Shown: positions 8,494-16,823 of the stretch, one piece after another
How positions within the stretch are numbered: the stretch's first letter is position 1
Layout of the letters: each line of letters starts with the position of its first letter
NCBI RefSeq assembly: GCF_009852415.1
Contig: NZ_WOXS01000002.1
Span: forward strand, 1,820,501-1,884,500
Direction of reading: 5' to 3'
Length of the DNA stretch: 64,000 bases
From: Streptomyces sp. Tu 3180
Lineage (GTDB): Bacteria; Actinomycetota; Actinomycetes; Streptomycetales; Streptomycetaceae
Notes under the pieces: model-generated
What the model was told of the DNA's origin: nothing
The model's input: only the letters and a program-made list of their open reading frames with translations
Database searches by the model: none
Made by a program: the position numbers and the translations under genes

Positions 8494-9065
8494 CGGCGCG
8501 GCTTGTCCCGCACCGCCTCGATGTGCTCGGCCACGGCGACGACGACGAGCCGCGTCTCCGGGACCGTGGCACGCCAGCGGTGCCGGACGCCTCCGGTGAG
8601 GTACAGGGTGTCGCCGCGGCCGAGGCGGTAGGCGCGGCCCTCCGCCTCGATCTCCACGGCGCCGTCCGCCACGTACATCAACTGGTCGTTGCGGAACTGG
8701 AGTTCCCGTCCGGCGTCGTGGTCGCCGGTGAACTCCGAGGCGTGCATCTGGTGGTGGCCGCGCACCAGGGAGCGCACCCGCGGGTCGAGCCCCGGTTCAC
8801 CGCCGGCCCCCTCGGCGCGGACGACGTCGACGCTGCACGCCGGGTCGGCCGCGGCGAGGAGCTCCACGGCGGTGGTGCGCAGGGCGTCGGCCACCTTCTC
8901 CAGGGAGCTCTGGCTGGGACGCGCCCGCTCGTTCTCGATCTGGCTCAGGAACGGTACGGACAGGCCGCTGCGCTCGGCCACGACGGCGAGGGTGAGGTCG
9001 AGCGCGCGGCGTCGCCGCCGCACCGCCGCGCCCACCCGCAGGGGCTGTTCTTTGTGGTCGCCCAT
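8490..9065 (-). CDS. XRE-cupin transcriptional regulator
   Basis: This 191-residue regulator has an N-terminal lambda-repressor-type HTH (residues about 10-64; RSGLSVPFLSQIENERARPS contains the recognition helix) and a C-terminal cupin sensor domain (residues about 105-180, including GDTLYLTGGVRHRW). It is the first gene of a two-gene operon with the BtuF-like protein. An AAGGAGGGAG ribosome site precedes the ATG at 9065. Regulators of this build often govern amine or amino-acid metabolism; the target here is unknown. Confidence 0.9.
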   Translation of the reverse strand: MGDHKEQPLRVGAAVRRRRRALDLTLAVVAERSGLSVPFLSQIENERARPSQSSLEKVADALRTTAVELLAAADPACSVDVVRAEGAGGEPGLDPRVRSLVRGHHQMHASEFTGDHDAGRELQFRNDQLMYVADGAVEIEAEGRAYRLGRGDTLYLTGGVRHRWRATVPETRLVVVAVAEHIEAVRDKPRR

Positions 9066-9146
9066 CGCTCCGGCTCCCTCCTTCGCCCATCGTCCCGTGT
9101 CCGCGCCCCGTTGTCCCGGCGCACGTCCCCTGTGGGGGTTGTCTGC

Positions 9147-9176
9147 ACCCTACGCACGTTCGGCAAACCGTTTCAG
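9147..9176 (-). promoter_or_regulatory. Promoter candidate for the XRE-cupin operon
   Basis: On the minus strand, CTGAAA (complement of 9171-9176) is followed after 18 bp by TAGGGT (complement of 9147-9152), about 80 bp before the ATG at 9065. The spacing fits a vegetative sigma factor. Confidence 0.45.
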
Positions 9177-9400
9177 GCGCCTGCCGCGTCGCCGTCGCAC
9201 GGGGCCGGGCCCGACCCCACACTTCGCGCCAGCCGCCGAGCGGGACGTTCGGTTCCCCGCGCGCGCGACACGGGGTGTTCCCGCCATTGTTCCCCGGGGT
9301 TGGCCGGAGGTCACGAGGAGGTCCCGGGGAGGGCATAGCGGTGCGTGGTTGTCCGGATTCCTACCGTCGTCACGGCCGTCCCCGGCCCCCGGACACGCCG

Positions 9401-9450
9401 CAGGGGCGGGCCCGGCCGCGCCGTGGGGCGCGGGGCCGGACCCGCCCCTG
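9401..9450 (-). terminator. Terminator of the betaine-type ABC operon
   Basis: A 10-bp outer stem (CAGGGGCGGG/CCCGCCCCTG) continues inward with CCGGCC/GGCCGG. It begins 22 bp after the permease-receptor stop codon. Confidence 0.65.
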
Positions 9451-9471
9451 ACGGCGCGGCCGGTACGGCGA

Positions 9472-12081
9472 TCAGCGCGGGGTCATCCGCTCCACCACGT
9501 CCGGGTGCTCCTCCAGCCAGGCGGCGACGGCCTCCTCCTCGTGGCCCTGGCCGCGGTCCTTGATCTCGCGCTCCAGGGTGCCGAGCTCCTCCTCGCTCAT
9601 CCTGAAGCCCTTGATCCACTCCGTGAGCCGCGGGTACTGCTCGGGGAACTCCTCGCTCGCGATGGTGTGGATCGTGTTGCCCTCGCCGAAGAGCTTCCTG
9701 CCGTCCTTCAGCTTGGTCAGCTCGTACTCGCTGTACGCCCAGTGCGGCGACCAGAGGGTGACCGCGACGGGCTCCTTCGCGGCGTAGGCGCGCTTGAGCT
9801 CGGCCAGCATCGCCGGGGTGGAGCCGTCGACGACCTCGTACTCCTCGTCCAGGCCGTAGCCCGGCAGGACCTTCGTCTTCAGCAGGTCCATCTCGCCGGT
9901 GCCCGGCTCGATGCCGATGATCCGTCCGTCGAAGAGGCCGGCCTTGCCCTTGAGGTCCTCGAGGGACTTCACGTCCTTGACGTAGGAGGGCACGGCGATC
10001 TCCAGCGAGGTCGGCTCGTACCAGGTGCCGAGGTCGGTGAGGTCGTCCTTGCTCTTCTCCCAGTAGTTCTTCTGGGCGTGCGGCAGCCAGGCGTCGAAGT
10101 TGAGGTCGAGGTCGCCGGAGGCGAGGCCGGTGTAGACCGGCCCGACGTCCATCTGCTTCAGGTTCATCCGGTAGCCGCGCCGTTCGAGGACGTTCTTCCA
10201 CAGGTAGGTGACGGCGACGTCCTCCTCCCAGGGGAACCAGGCCACGTCCAGCGGCCGCTTCGCCTCGGCGGGGGTGGCGCCGGACCCGACCGGGGCCAGC
10301 TCGTCGACGACGCCCGGGTTGTCCTTCAGCCAGGCGCGGACGGCGTCCTGCTGCCTGCCCTTGCCGGCCCTGTTGATCTCGGCCTCGAGGCCGGTGAGCT
10401 GCTTCTCGGTCATCGAGAAGTTCCTCAGCCACTCGCCCACGAGCGGGTTGTCGTCGGCGAAGCCCTTGCGGGACAGCGTGTGCACGCCGTCGCCCTCGCC
10501 CCAGGCGCCCCTGGGGTCCTTCAGCTTCTTCAGGTCGTAGTCGCTGTACGCCCAGTGCGGCGACCAGAGCGTGACGACGACCGGCTCCTTCTTGCTGTAG
10601 GCCCGCTTCAGCTCGGCCAGCATGGCCGGCGTGGAGCTGTCGACGACCTCGTACTCCCCGTCCAGGCCGTACTCCTCGAGGACCTTGCCCTTGAGCAGGC
10701 CCATCATGCCGGCGCTGGACTCGATGCCGGTGATCTTCCCGCCGAAGAGGTCGGCCTTGCCCTTGAGGTCCTCCAGGGAGTCGACGTCCTCCATGTACGC
10801 CGGGACGGTCAGCTCCAGTGACGTCCGGTCGTACCAGGCGCCGAGGTCGTCGAGCTTGTCGCCGTACTTCTTCCAGTACGGCTCGTGGGTGGTGGGAAGC
10901 CAGGCGTCCGTCTGGAAGTCGATGTTCCCCTGCGCGAGCGCGGTGTACAGCGGGCCGGCCTCGAACTGCTCGGCCTCGACCTCGAAGCCGCGCCGCTCGA
11001 GGATCTCCTTCCACAGGAAGGTGGAGGCGACCCCCTCGTCCCAGGGGATGTAGCCGATGGTGACCTTCTTGCCCTTGCCGACGTCCTCGCCGCCGGCGGT
11101 GGCGTCCGTGCCGCCGCTGCCGCCGAAGAGCCCCGTGCCGCCCGCCACCAGGGCGAGGACGACGACGCCGATCACGGCGACCTGCGGGCGGGGCCGGTAG
11201 GACCAGATCCTCATCCCCCGGGCGGCGCGGGCCTTGGCGGCGGCGCGCCGGCCGAGCGGGGAGACCTGGGTGCCCAGGGCGCTGGTCATGCGGTCCAGGT
11301 AGATCGCCAGGATGACGATGGCGACGCCGGACTCGGCGCCGAGACCGATGTTGAGCTGCCCGATGGCCTCGATGACCGCGCCGCCCAGGCCGCCGGTGCC
11401 GACCATGCCGGCGATCGCGGCCATGGACAGGCCGAGCATGATGACCTGGTTGACGCCCGCCATCACCGTGGGCAGCGCCAGCGGGAGCTGGACGCGCAGC
11501 AGGGTGTCGCGGGGTGCGGTGCCGAACGCCTCGGCCGCCTCGACGAGCTCCTTGTCGACCTGCCGGATGCCCAGCTCGGTCATGCGCACGCCCGGGGCGA
11601 GCGCGAAGATCAGGGTGGCGACGATGCCCGGGGCGGGGCCGGTCCCGAAGAACAGGATCGCCGGGATGAGGTAGATCATCGCGGGCAGCGTCTGCATGAA
11701 GTCCAGGACCGGCCGGACGAAGGCGCTGACCCGGTCCGAGCGGGCCGCCCAGATGCCCACCGGCACCGAGATGACCAGCGCGATCACGGTGGCGACGATG
11801 ACCAGCGCCAGCGTCACCATCGAGTCCTCCCACAGTTCGAGGGAGTCCAGGAAGGCGAAGCCGGCGAAGGTCAGGACACCGGCGAAGGTGCCGCGCAGCC
11901 AGAAGGCGATCACCGCGAAGATGCCGGCGAGCAGCAGCGGTTCGGGCGCCTGGAGGACGGCGTTGACGCCCTCGTAGGCGCCGGTGAAGACGGCCTTGAA
12001 GAAGTCGAACAGCCAGGTCACGTCGGCGAGCAGCCAGTCGACCGCGCCGTTGACCCAGTCGCCGAGCGGAATCCTAGGCAC
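9472..12081 (-). CDS. Glycine betaine/choline-type ABC permease fused to two tandem substrate-binding domains
   Basis: This 869-residue polypeptide combines the membrane and receptor parts of an osmoprotectant importer. Residues about 1-285 form an OpuAB/ProW-like permease with the EAAEAFG coupling motif near 181. A further TM segment near 300-320 tethers the receptors outside the cell. Residues about 338-580 and 612-865 are two OpuAC/ProX-type binding domains clearly related to each other: both carry DAWLP, SLEDLKGKA, EYEVVD-STPAMLAELKRAY and TLWSPHWAYS, with aromatic residues in the pockets. Permease-receptor fusions are known in this family; two receptor copies are less usual. The start overlaps the ATPase gene end by 8 bp. 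Confidence 0.92.
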   Translation of the reverse strand: MPRIPLGDWVNGAVDWLLADVTWLFDFFKAVFTGAYEGVNAVLQAPEPLLLAGIFAVIAFWLRGTFAGVLTFAGFAFLDSLELWEDSMVTLALVIVATVIALVISVPVGIWAARSDRVSAFVRPVLDFMQTLPAMIYLIPAILFFGTGPAPGIVATLIFALAPGVRMTELGIRQVDKELVEAAEAFGTAPRDTLLRVQLPLALPTVMAGVNQVIMLGLSMAAIAGMVGTGGLGGAVIEAIGQLNIGLGAESGVAIVILAIYLDRMTSALGTQVSPLGRRAAAKARAARGMRIWSYRPRPQVAVIGVVVLALVAGGTGLFGGSGGTDATAGGEDVGKGKKVTIGYIPWDEGVASTFLWKEILERRGFEVEAEQFEAGPLYTALAQGNIDFQTDAWLPTTHEPYWKKYGDKLDDLGAWYDRTSLELTVPAYMEDVDSLEDLKGKADLFGGKITGIESSAGMMGLLKGKVLEEYGLDGEYEVVDSSTPAMLAELKRAYSKKEPVVVTLWSPHWAYSDYDLKKLKDPRGAWGEGDGVHTLSRKGFADDNPLVGEWLRNFSMTEKQLTGLEAEINRAGKGRQQDAVRAWLKDNPGVVDELAPVGSGATPAEAKRPLDVAWFPWEEDVAVTYLWKNVLERRGYRMNLKQMDVGPVYTGLASGDLDLNFDAWLPHAQKNYWEKSKDDLTDLGTWYEPTSLEIAVPSYVKDVKSLEDLKGKAGLFDGRIIGIEPGTGEMDLLKTKVLPGYGLDEEYEVVDGSTPAMLAELKRAYAAKEPVAVTLWSPHWAYSEYELTKLKDGRKLFGEGNTIHTIASEEFPEQYPRLTEWIKGFRMSEEELGTLEREIKDRGQGHEEEAVAAWLEEHPDVVERMTPR

Positions 12082-13165
12082 GGGCCATCACCTTCTCGCC
12101 GCCCTTGTCCCGCGGGGAGTCGCAGGTGCCGGGGCTCGCCTCCTCGTCGCCGAGGAAGCCGACGAGGCGCTGCCGCGGCACGACGCCGACGACCGTGCGG
12201 TCGCCGTCGAGGACCGCCACGGGGTGCGGCACGCGGGCGCTCATCGCGCACAGATCGGTGAACGGCGTCTCGGGCGTCGCGGTCTCGCAGCCGCAGTCGG
12301 CCTCGTCGCCGCGGACCTCGCGCTCCATCACCGCGCCGGCGGTCAGCACGCGGGAGCGGTCGACGTCCTGGGTGAAGGAGGCGACGTAGTCGTCGGCGGG
12401 GCGGATCAGGATGTCCTGCGCGGTGCCGATCTGCACGATGCGGCCGTCGCGCATCACCGCGACGCGGTCGCCCAGGCGCATGGCCTCGTTGAGGTCGTGG
12501 GTGATGAAGACGATCGTCTTCCTCAGCGTCTTCTGCAGTTCGAGCAGCTGGTCCTGCATGTCGCGGCGGATCAGCGGGTCGAGCGCGCTGAACGACTCGT
12601 CCATCAGCAGCAGGTCGGCGTCGGTGGCGAGCGCGCGGGCCAGGCCCACGCGCTGCTGCATGCCGCCGGACAGCTCGTCGGGCCACGAGTCCTCCCAGCC
12701 GGCCAGACCGCACAGGGCGAGCGCCTCGTCGGCGCGGCGTTCGCGCTCGGCGCGGGGCACGCCCTGCACTTCCAGGCCGTAGGCGGCGTTGTCGCGGACG
12801 CTGCGGTGCGGGAAGAGCGCGAAGTGCTGGAAGACCATGCTGATCTTCCTGGAGCGGACCTGGCGCAGCTGCCGGTCGGACAGCGCGGTCAGGTCCTGGC
12901 CGCCGAAGCGCACGTGTCCGGCGGTCGGTTCCAGCAGGCCGTTCAGCATGCGCAGCAGGGTGGACTTGCCGGAGCCGGACAGGCCCATGACGACGAAGAT
13001 CTCGCCGGGTTCCACGGTGAACGAGGCGTCGATGACGGCCGCCGTGGTGCCGTCGGCGCGCAGCTCCCCCCGGTCGGTCTCGTTCCTGCGCAGTCGTTCG
13101 ACCGCCTGGTCCGGTCGTCTGCCGAACACCTTGTACAGATGCTCGGCCTCAAGCCTGGATGACAC
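12074..13165 (-). CDS. Glycine betaine/proline-type ABC transporter ATPase
   Basis: This 363-residue ATPase energises the fused permease-receptor. Walker A is GLSGSGKST (residues 61-69), the signature LSGGMQQR is near 165-172, and Walker B is LLLMDESFSALDP near 186. About 100 residues follow the ATPase core and resemble the regulatory CBS-type tail of ProV/OpuAA, but with a Cys pair (DCGCE). GTG at 13165 is preferred over the longer frame to 13285 because AGAGG precedes it and the family begins with LEAEHLYKVFG. This family usually imports glycine betaine, carnitine or choline under osmotic stress. Confidence 0.92.
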   Translation of the reverse strand: MSSRLEAEHLYKVFGRRPDQAVERLRRNETDRGELRADGTTAAVIDASFTVEPGEIFVVMGLSGSGKSTLLRMLNGLLEPTAGHVRFGGQDLTALSDRQLRQVRSRKISMVFQHFALFPHRSVRDNAAYGLEVQGVPRAERERRADEALALCGLAGWEDSWPDELSGGMQQRVGLARALATDADLLLMDESFSALDPLIRRDMQDQLLELQKTLRKTIVFITHDLNEAMRLGDRVAVMRDGRIVQIGTAQDILIRPADDYVASFTQDVDRSRVLTAGAVMEREVRGDEADCGCETATPETPFTDLCAMSARVPHPVAVLDGDRTVVGVVPRQRLVGFLGDEEASPGTCDSPRDKGGEKVMARA

Positions 13166-13391
13166 GCGTACCTCTTGCTCTCGACGGCAGTGGAAGGAGC
13201 GATGCGCGGTGGACGGCCCGTACGGGCCGAGGCAGTTGAATCTGCAACCGGCATCGCTCCGGGCCGCGCCTCCCCGCTTTCGCACGGGGCAAACGTGTCC
13301 GTGCGTCGCCTCACACCGGTACCGCCCTGCACAACGTGTTGCGCAGGGCGCACGACGGTTCGCCGCCCGGGGTGCTGTCGGTGGCGTACGG

Positions 13392-13397
13392 CATGAT
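13392..13397 (+). promoter_or_regulatory. -10 element for a leaderless exonuclease mRNA
   Basis: CATGAT ends 7 bp before the GTG at 13405, the distance expected if transcription begins at the start codon. The same arrangement precedes the genes at 15399 and 45730. Confidence 0.45.
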
Positions 13398-13404
13398 GCG
13401 GAGC

Positions 13405-14325
13405 GTGACCGGACGACTGATGCTCCTCGACACCGCCTCCCTGTACTTCCGCGCCCACTTCGGCGTCCCGGAGTCCGTCAGGGCCCCGGACGGCACGCCG
13501 GTGAACGCCGTGCGCGGGCTGCTCGACTTCATCGACCGCCTGGTGAAGGACCACCGGCCGGACCTCCTGGTGGCCTGCATGGACGCCGACTGGCGCCCGC
13601 ACTGGCGGGTGGAGCTGATCCCCTCCTACAAGGCGCACCGCGTCGCCGAGGAGCGCGCGGCGGGCCCGGACGAGGAGCAGGTGCCCGACACGCTCTCGCC
13701 CCAGGTGCCGGTGATCGAGGCCGTCCTCGACGCGGTGGGCATCGCACGGGTGGGGGTCACGGGGTACGAGGCGGACGACGTGATCGGCACGTTCACCGCC
13801 CGGGCGCGGGGACCGGTCGACATCGTCACCGGCGACCGGGATCTGTACCAGCTGGTGGACGACGCGCGCGGGGTGCGGGTGCTGTATCCGCTGAAGGGCG
13901 TCGGCACGCTCCAGGTCACCGACGAGGCCGTGCTGCGCGAGAAGTATGGCGTGGACGGCCGGGGGTACGCGGATCTGGCGCTGCTGCGCGGCGACCCGAG
14001 CGACGGCCTGCCGGGCGTGCCGGGCGTCGGGGAGAAGACGGCCGCCAGGCTGCTGGCCGGGTTCGGCGACCTGGCCGGGATCCTGGCCGCCGTGGACGAC
14101 CCGCGGTCGAAGCTCACGCCGTCGCAGCGCAAGCGTCTGGACGAGGCGCGGCCGTACCTCGCGGTCGCCCCCAAGGTCGTCCGGGTCGCGGACGACGTCC
14201 CGCTCCCGGACGTCGACACGGCGCTGCCGCGCACGCCGCGCGACCCGGCGGCGGTGGAGTCCCTGGCGGCCCGCTGGGGTCTGGGGGGGTCGCTGCGGCG
14301 CCTGCTGACGACCCTCTCGGAGTGA
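13405..14325 (+). CDS. 5'-3' exonuclease (PolA N-terminal/FEN-like)
   Basis: This stand-alone 306-residue 5' nuclease matches the 5'-exonuclease domain of DNA polymerase I. Metal-binding acidic clusters are seen in LMLLDTASLYFRA, CMDADWRP, GYEADDVIGT and VTGDRDLYQLV. The helix-hairpin-helix GDPSDGLPGVPGVGEKTA binds the DNA backbone. It would process flaps or RNA primers in replication and repair. The frame is open back to 13336; GTG 13405 is chosen because homologues start near TGRLMLLDTASLYFRA and a -10 element lies at leaderless distance. ATG codons at 13393 and 13396 are alternatives. Confidence 0.92.
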   Translation: MTGRLMLLDTASLYFRAHFGVPESVRAPDGTPVNAVRGLLDFIDRLVKDHRPDLLVACMDADWRPHWRVELIPSYKAHRVAEERAAGPDEEQVPDTLSPQVPVIEAVLDAVGIARVGVTGYEADDVIGTFTARARGPVDIVTGDRDLYQLVDDARGVRVLYPLKGVGTLQVTDEAVLREKYGVDGRGYADLALLRGDPSDGLPGVPGVGEKTAARLLAGFGDLAGILAAVDDPRSKLTPSQRKRLDEARPYLAVAPKVVRVADDVPLPDVDTALPRTPRDPAAVESLAARWGLGGSLRRLLTTLSE

Positions 14326-14404
14326 ACCGCGGACATTCTTCCACCACCGGTGAACCGGACGGACCGCCCGCCGACGGGGCGTCGACCACGAACGGGGTGC
14401 TAAC

Positions 14405-14418
14405 TTAGGTAAACCTAA
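14405..14418. promoter_or_regulatory. Iron box (DmdR/IdeR-type operator)
   Basis: TTAGGTAAACCTAA is a perfect 6-bp inverted repeat with a 2-bp spacer. The surrounding 19 bases resemble the actinobacterial iron box, which carries TTAGGTTAG-type half sites. It lies 22 bp before the start of the siderophore-interacting gene, so iron-loaded DmdR/IdeR probably represses that gene. Confidence 0.75.
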
Positions 14419-14440
14419 CTACCACGGCTGGGAGGCCCGC

Positions 14441-15286
14441 ATGGCAGAGCGACCGGCACGCGCTCCGCGCACGCCGCACACCGCCGAGGTCATCCGCACC
14501 GAGCGGCTGACCCCGCACATGCACCGTGTGGTGCTCGGCGGCGAGGGCCTCGCCGGCCTCGCGGCGGACACCTGCACCGACCACTACGTCAAACTGCTGT
14601 TCCCGGCCGCGGGGGTGACCTATCCGGAACCCTTCGACCTGCAGCGCATCCGCGAGGAGTTCCCGCGCGAGCAGTGGCCGGTGACCCGGACGTACACCGT
14701 GCGCCAGTGGGACGCCGAGCATCACGAGATGACCGTGGACTTCGTGATCCACGGGGACCAGGGCCTGGCGGGCCCCTGGGCGGCGGGCGCCCGGCCGGGC
14801 GACGTCGTCCGGTTCCTGGGGCCGGGCGGCGCCTACGCCCCGGACCCGGCCGCCGACTGGCACCTGCTCGCCGGCGACGAGAGCGCGCTGCCCGCGATCG
14901 CCCGTTCCCTGGAGGCGCTGCCGCACGGCTGTGAGGCGTACGCCTTCGTGGAGGTGGCCGGCCCGGAGGAGGAGCAGAAGATCGACTCCGACGTGGAGAT
15001 CCGCTGGCTGCACCGCGGCGGCCGTCCCGTCGGCGAGGCGCTGGTGGAGGCCGTGCGGAATCTGGACTTCCCCGAGGGCCGGGTGCACGCCTTCGTCCAC
15101 GGCGAGGCCCACTTCGTGAAGGAGCTGCGCCGTCTGCTGCGGGTCGAGCGCGGGATCGCGCGCGAGGACCTGTCGATCTCCGGTTACTGGCGGCTCGGCC
15201 ACAACGAGGACGGCTGGCAGGCCTCCAAGCCGGAGTGGAACGCGCGCATCGAGGCGGAGCAGGAGGGGGCACGGGCCTCCGCCTGA
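14441..15286 (+). CDS. Siderophore-interacting protein (NADPH-dependent ferric-siderophore reductase)
   Basis: This 281-residue cytoplasmic flavoprotein belongs to the ViuB/SIP family, which reduces ferric siderophores to release iron. The FAD-binding barrel includes VTRTYTVRQWD, with the family R-x-Y-[ST] FAD motif, and the domain continues with FLGPGGAYAP. The NAD(P)H-binding part includes LLAGDESALPAIAR and a late HGEA segment, followed by SISGYWRLGHNED. GGGAGG precedes the ATG at 14441. The iron box just upstream shows the likely regulation. It stands alone, with no siderophore cluster visible nearby. Confidence 0.93.
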   Translation: MAERPARAPRTPHTAEVIRTERLTPHMHRVVLGGEGLAGLAADTCTDHYVKLLFPAAGVTYPEPFDLQRIREEFPREQWPVTRTYTVRQWDAEHHEMTVDFVIHGDQGLAGPWAAGARPGDVVRFLGPGGAYAPDPAADWHLLAGDESALPAIARSLEALPHGCEAYAFVEVAGPEEEQKIDSDVEIRWLHRGGRPVGEALVEAVRNLDFPEGRVHAFVHGEAHFVKELRRLLRVERGIAREDLSISGYWRLGHNEDGWQASKPEWNARIEAEQEGARASA

Positions 15287-15384
15287 CCTTCCGGCCGGGT
15301 CCGCCCGGCGCCGGCCGGGTGAACCGTGGCCCCCGCGTCGGCCCGGGACGGCGTGGCGAGCCGGTGCCGGGCGGGCCGCTGCCG

Positions 15385-15390
15385 CATGAT
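15385..15390 (+). promoter_or_regulatory. -10 element for a leaderless mRNA
   Basis: CATGAT ends 8 bp before the GTG at 15399. No ribosome site is present in between, which supports leaderless translation. Confidence 0.45.
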
Positions 15391-15398
15391 CCGGGTGC

Positions 15399-15695
15399 GT
15401 GGCACACACCTTCGAAGAGCTCGTGGCCAAGCAGCGCGCGGCGGACGAGGCGCACACCCGGGTGCGGCATCTGCAGGACGCCTACGGCCCTCCCGCCCGG
15501 GCCAAGTGGAGCGCGCAGCAGACCGCCACCTGGGAGACCGCCCGGCGGGCCTGGCGCGATCTGGCGCGGGACGTCCGGATCGCGGTGAGCGAGTACGCGC
15601 GCGCCGAGGGCGTACCGCGCCACGAGGTCGAGGACCGGGTGCAGCGGGCGCTACGGCGCGAGGAGGAGGGCGAGGCGGACGCGCCGGACGCGTAA
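15399..15695 (+). CDS. Small helical protein of unknown function
   Basis: I do not recognise a named family. The 98-residue product is highly charged and predicted to be mostly alpha-helical: it opens with a heptad-like FEELVAKQRAADEAHTRV and has another helix in RRAWRDLARDVRIAVSEYAR. It has no signal peptide or TM segment. Coding is supported by strong third-position GC bias and by the -10 element placed for a leaderless GTG start. It lies between the siderophore reductase and the pseudouridine synthase genes in the same direction, but each seems to have its own promoter. Confidence 0.75.
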   Translation: MAHTFEELVAKQRAADEAHTRVRHLQDAYGPPARAKWSAQQTATWETARRAWRDLARDVRIAVSEYARAEGVPRHEVEDRVQRALRREEEGEADAPDA

Positions 15696-15859
15696 GGGGC
15701 GGAGCACCGGACGCGTGGGGTGGGTCGAGGGAGCCGCCCCGCGGTCACACGGACCGGGCGCCGCGGGACCCGCCCTGCGGACGGGCGGCGAACCCTCCGC
15801 CGCGGGCCCGGCCGCCACGGCCGTCCCACCCGGTCCCTCCTGCCCGCGGCCCGGCCTCG

Positions 15860-15865
15860 TACCCT
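15860..15865 (+). promoter_or_regulatory. -10 element before the pseudouridine synthase gene
   Basis: TACCCT ends 8 bp before a GTG at 15874, the spacing of a leaderless start. That GTG is in a different frame from the main body of the gene, which is part of the evidence for a frameshift at 15902-15906. Confidence 0.45.
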
Positions 15866-15923
15866 TGCTCGCTGTGAGACGCAGACGCCCGGCCCCGCCC
15901 TCCCCCTGCCGCAGCGCGACGGG

Positions 15924-16823
15924 GTGGACCCGGTGCGGGTGCGGCTGCCCGCCGGGGGGCCCTGGGCCACGGTGCGGGAACACCTGGTGGGGCGGCTGGC
16001 GGCCGGTCCCGGTGTCGTCGACGGGATGTTCGCCGCAGGGCTGTTCGTCGGAGCGGACGGACGGGCCGTGCCGGCCGACGCCCCGTACGAACCCGGCATG
16101 TTCGTGTGGTTCCACCGGGAGCTGCCCGAGGAGGTGCCGGTGCCCTTCCCGCTGGAGGTCGTCCACCGGGACGAGCACATCGTCGTCGTCGACAAGCCCC
16201 ACTTCCTGGCCACCACCCCGCGCGGCGGCCATGTCGCCCAGACCGCGCTCGCCCGGCTGCGCCGCGAGCTCGGCATTGCGGAGCTCGGTGCCGCGCACCG
16301 CCTGGACCGGCTCACCGCGGGACTGGTGCTGTTCACGGTGCGCCCCGGGGAGCGCGGCGCGTACCAGACGCTGTTCCGCGACCGGCGGGTGCGCAAGGAG
16401 TACGAGGCCGTCGCCCCCCACGTCCCCGGACTGGACCTGCCCCGTACCGTGCGCAGCCGGATCGTGAAGGAGCGCGGGGTGCTCACCGCCCGGGAGGTCG
16501 CGGGTGAGCCGAACGCGCTGACCCGCGTCGAGCTCGACGAGCACCGGGCGGACGGTCTGGGCCGGTACCGGCTGGTGCCCCGCACCGGGCAGACCCATCA
16601 GCTGCGGGTGCACATGAGTGCCCTGGGCGTGCCGATCCTCGGCGACCCGCTGTATCCCGAGGTGACCGGGCCCGTCCCGGCCGGTGACTTCCGGCGTCCG
16701 CTGCAGCTGCTGGCACGGTCGCTGGAGTTCACCGATCCGGTGACGGGCGTGGAGCACCGGTTCACCAGCCGTCGGACGCTCGCCGCGTGGTCCTCGTACG
16801 CGGACTGGGCCGCCGGTCAGTAG
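15924..16823 (+). CDS. RluA-family pseudouridine synthase (apparent 5' frameshift)
   Basis: This rRNA/tRNA uridine isomerase has the catalytic Asp in HRLDRLTAG and the RluA fold signatures VVDKPHFLATTP, RKEYEAV, and GQTHQLRVHM. The frame I can support starts at GTG 15924 (299 residues). The natural start is probably the GTG at 15874, which sits 8 bp after a -10 element and encodes an Arg-rich start. That reading joins the family segment SPLPQRDGVDPVRVRLP only if the C5 run at 15902-15906 has one more C. I therefore think the 5' end is frameshifted, by mutation or sequencing error. It converges on the P450 gene with a 7-bp overlap. Confidence 0.85.
   Translation: MDPVRVRLPAGGPWATVREHLVGRLAAGPGVVDGMFAAGLFVGADGRAVPADAPYEPGMFVWFHRELPEEVPVPFPLEVVHRDEHIVVVDKPHFLATTPRGGHVAQTALARLRRELGIAELGAAHRLDRLTAGLVLFTVRPGERGAYQTLFRDRRVRKEYEAVAPHVPGLDLPRTVRSRIVKERGVLTAREVAGEPNALTRVELDEHRADGLGRYRLVPRTGQTHQLRVHMSALGVPILGDPLYPEVTGPVPAGDFRRPLQLLARSLEFTDPVTGVEHRFTSRRTLAAWSSYADWAAGQ

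Larger units (their letters stand above)
9066..9471. other. 406-bp intergenic region
   Basis: This gap contains the promoter of the XRE-cupin gene (9147-9176) and the terminator of the betaine-transporter operon (9401-9450). I see no convincing gene on either strand. Confidence 0.6.

Noticed and set aside
10885..12261. 458-codon + strand frame opposite the betaine permease
   Set aside because: Antisense shadow, His/Asp/Gly-rich without recognisable motifs.
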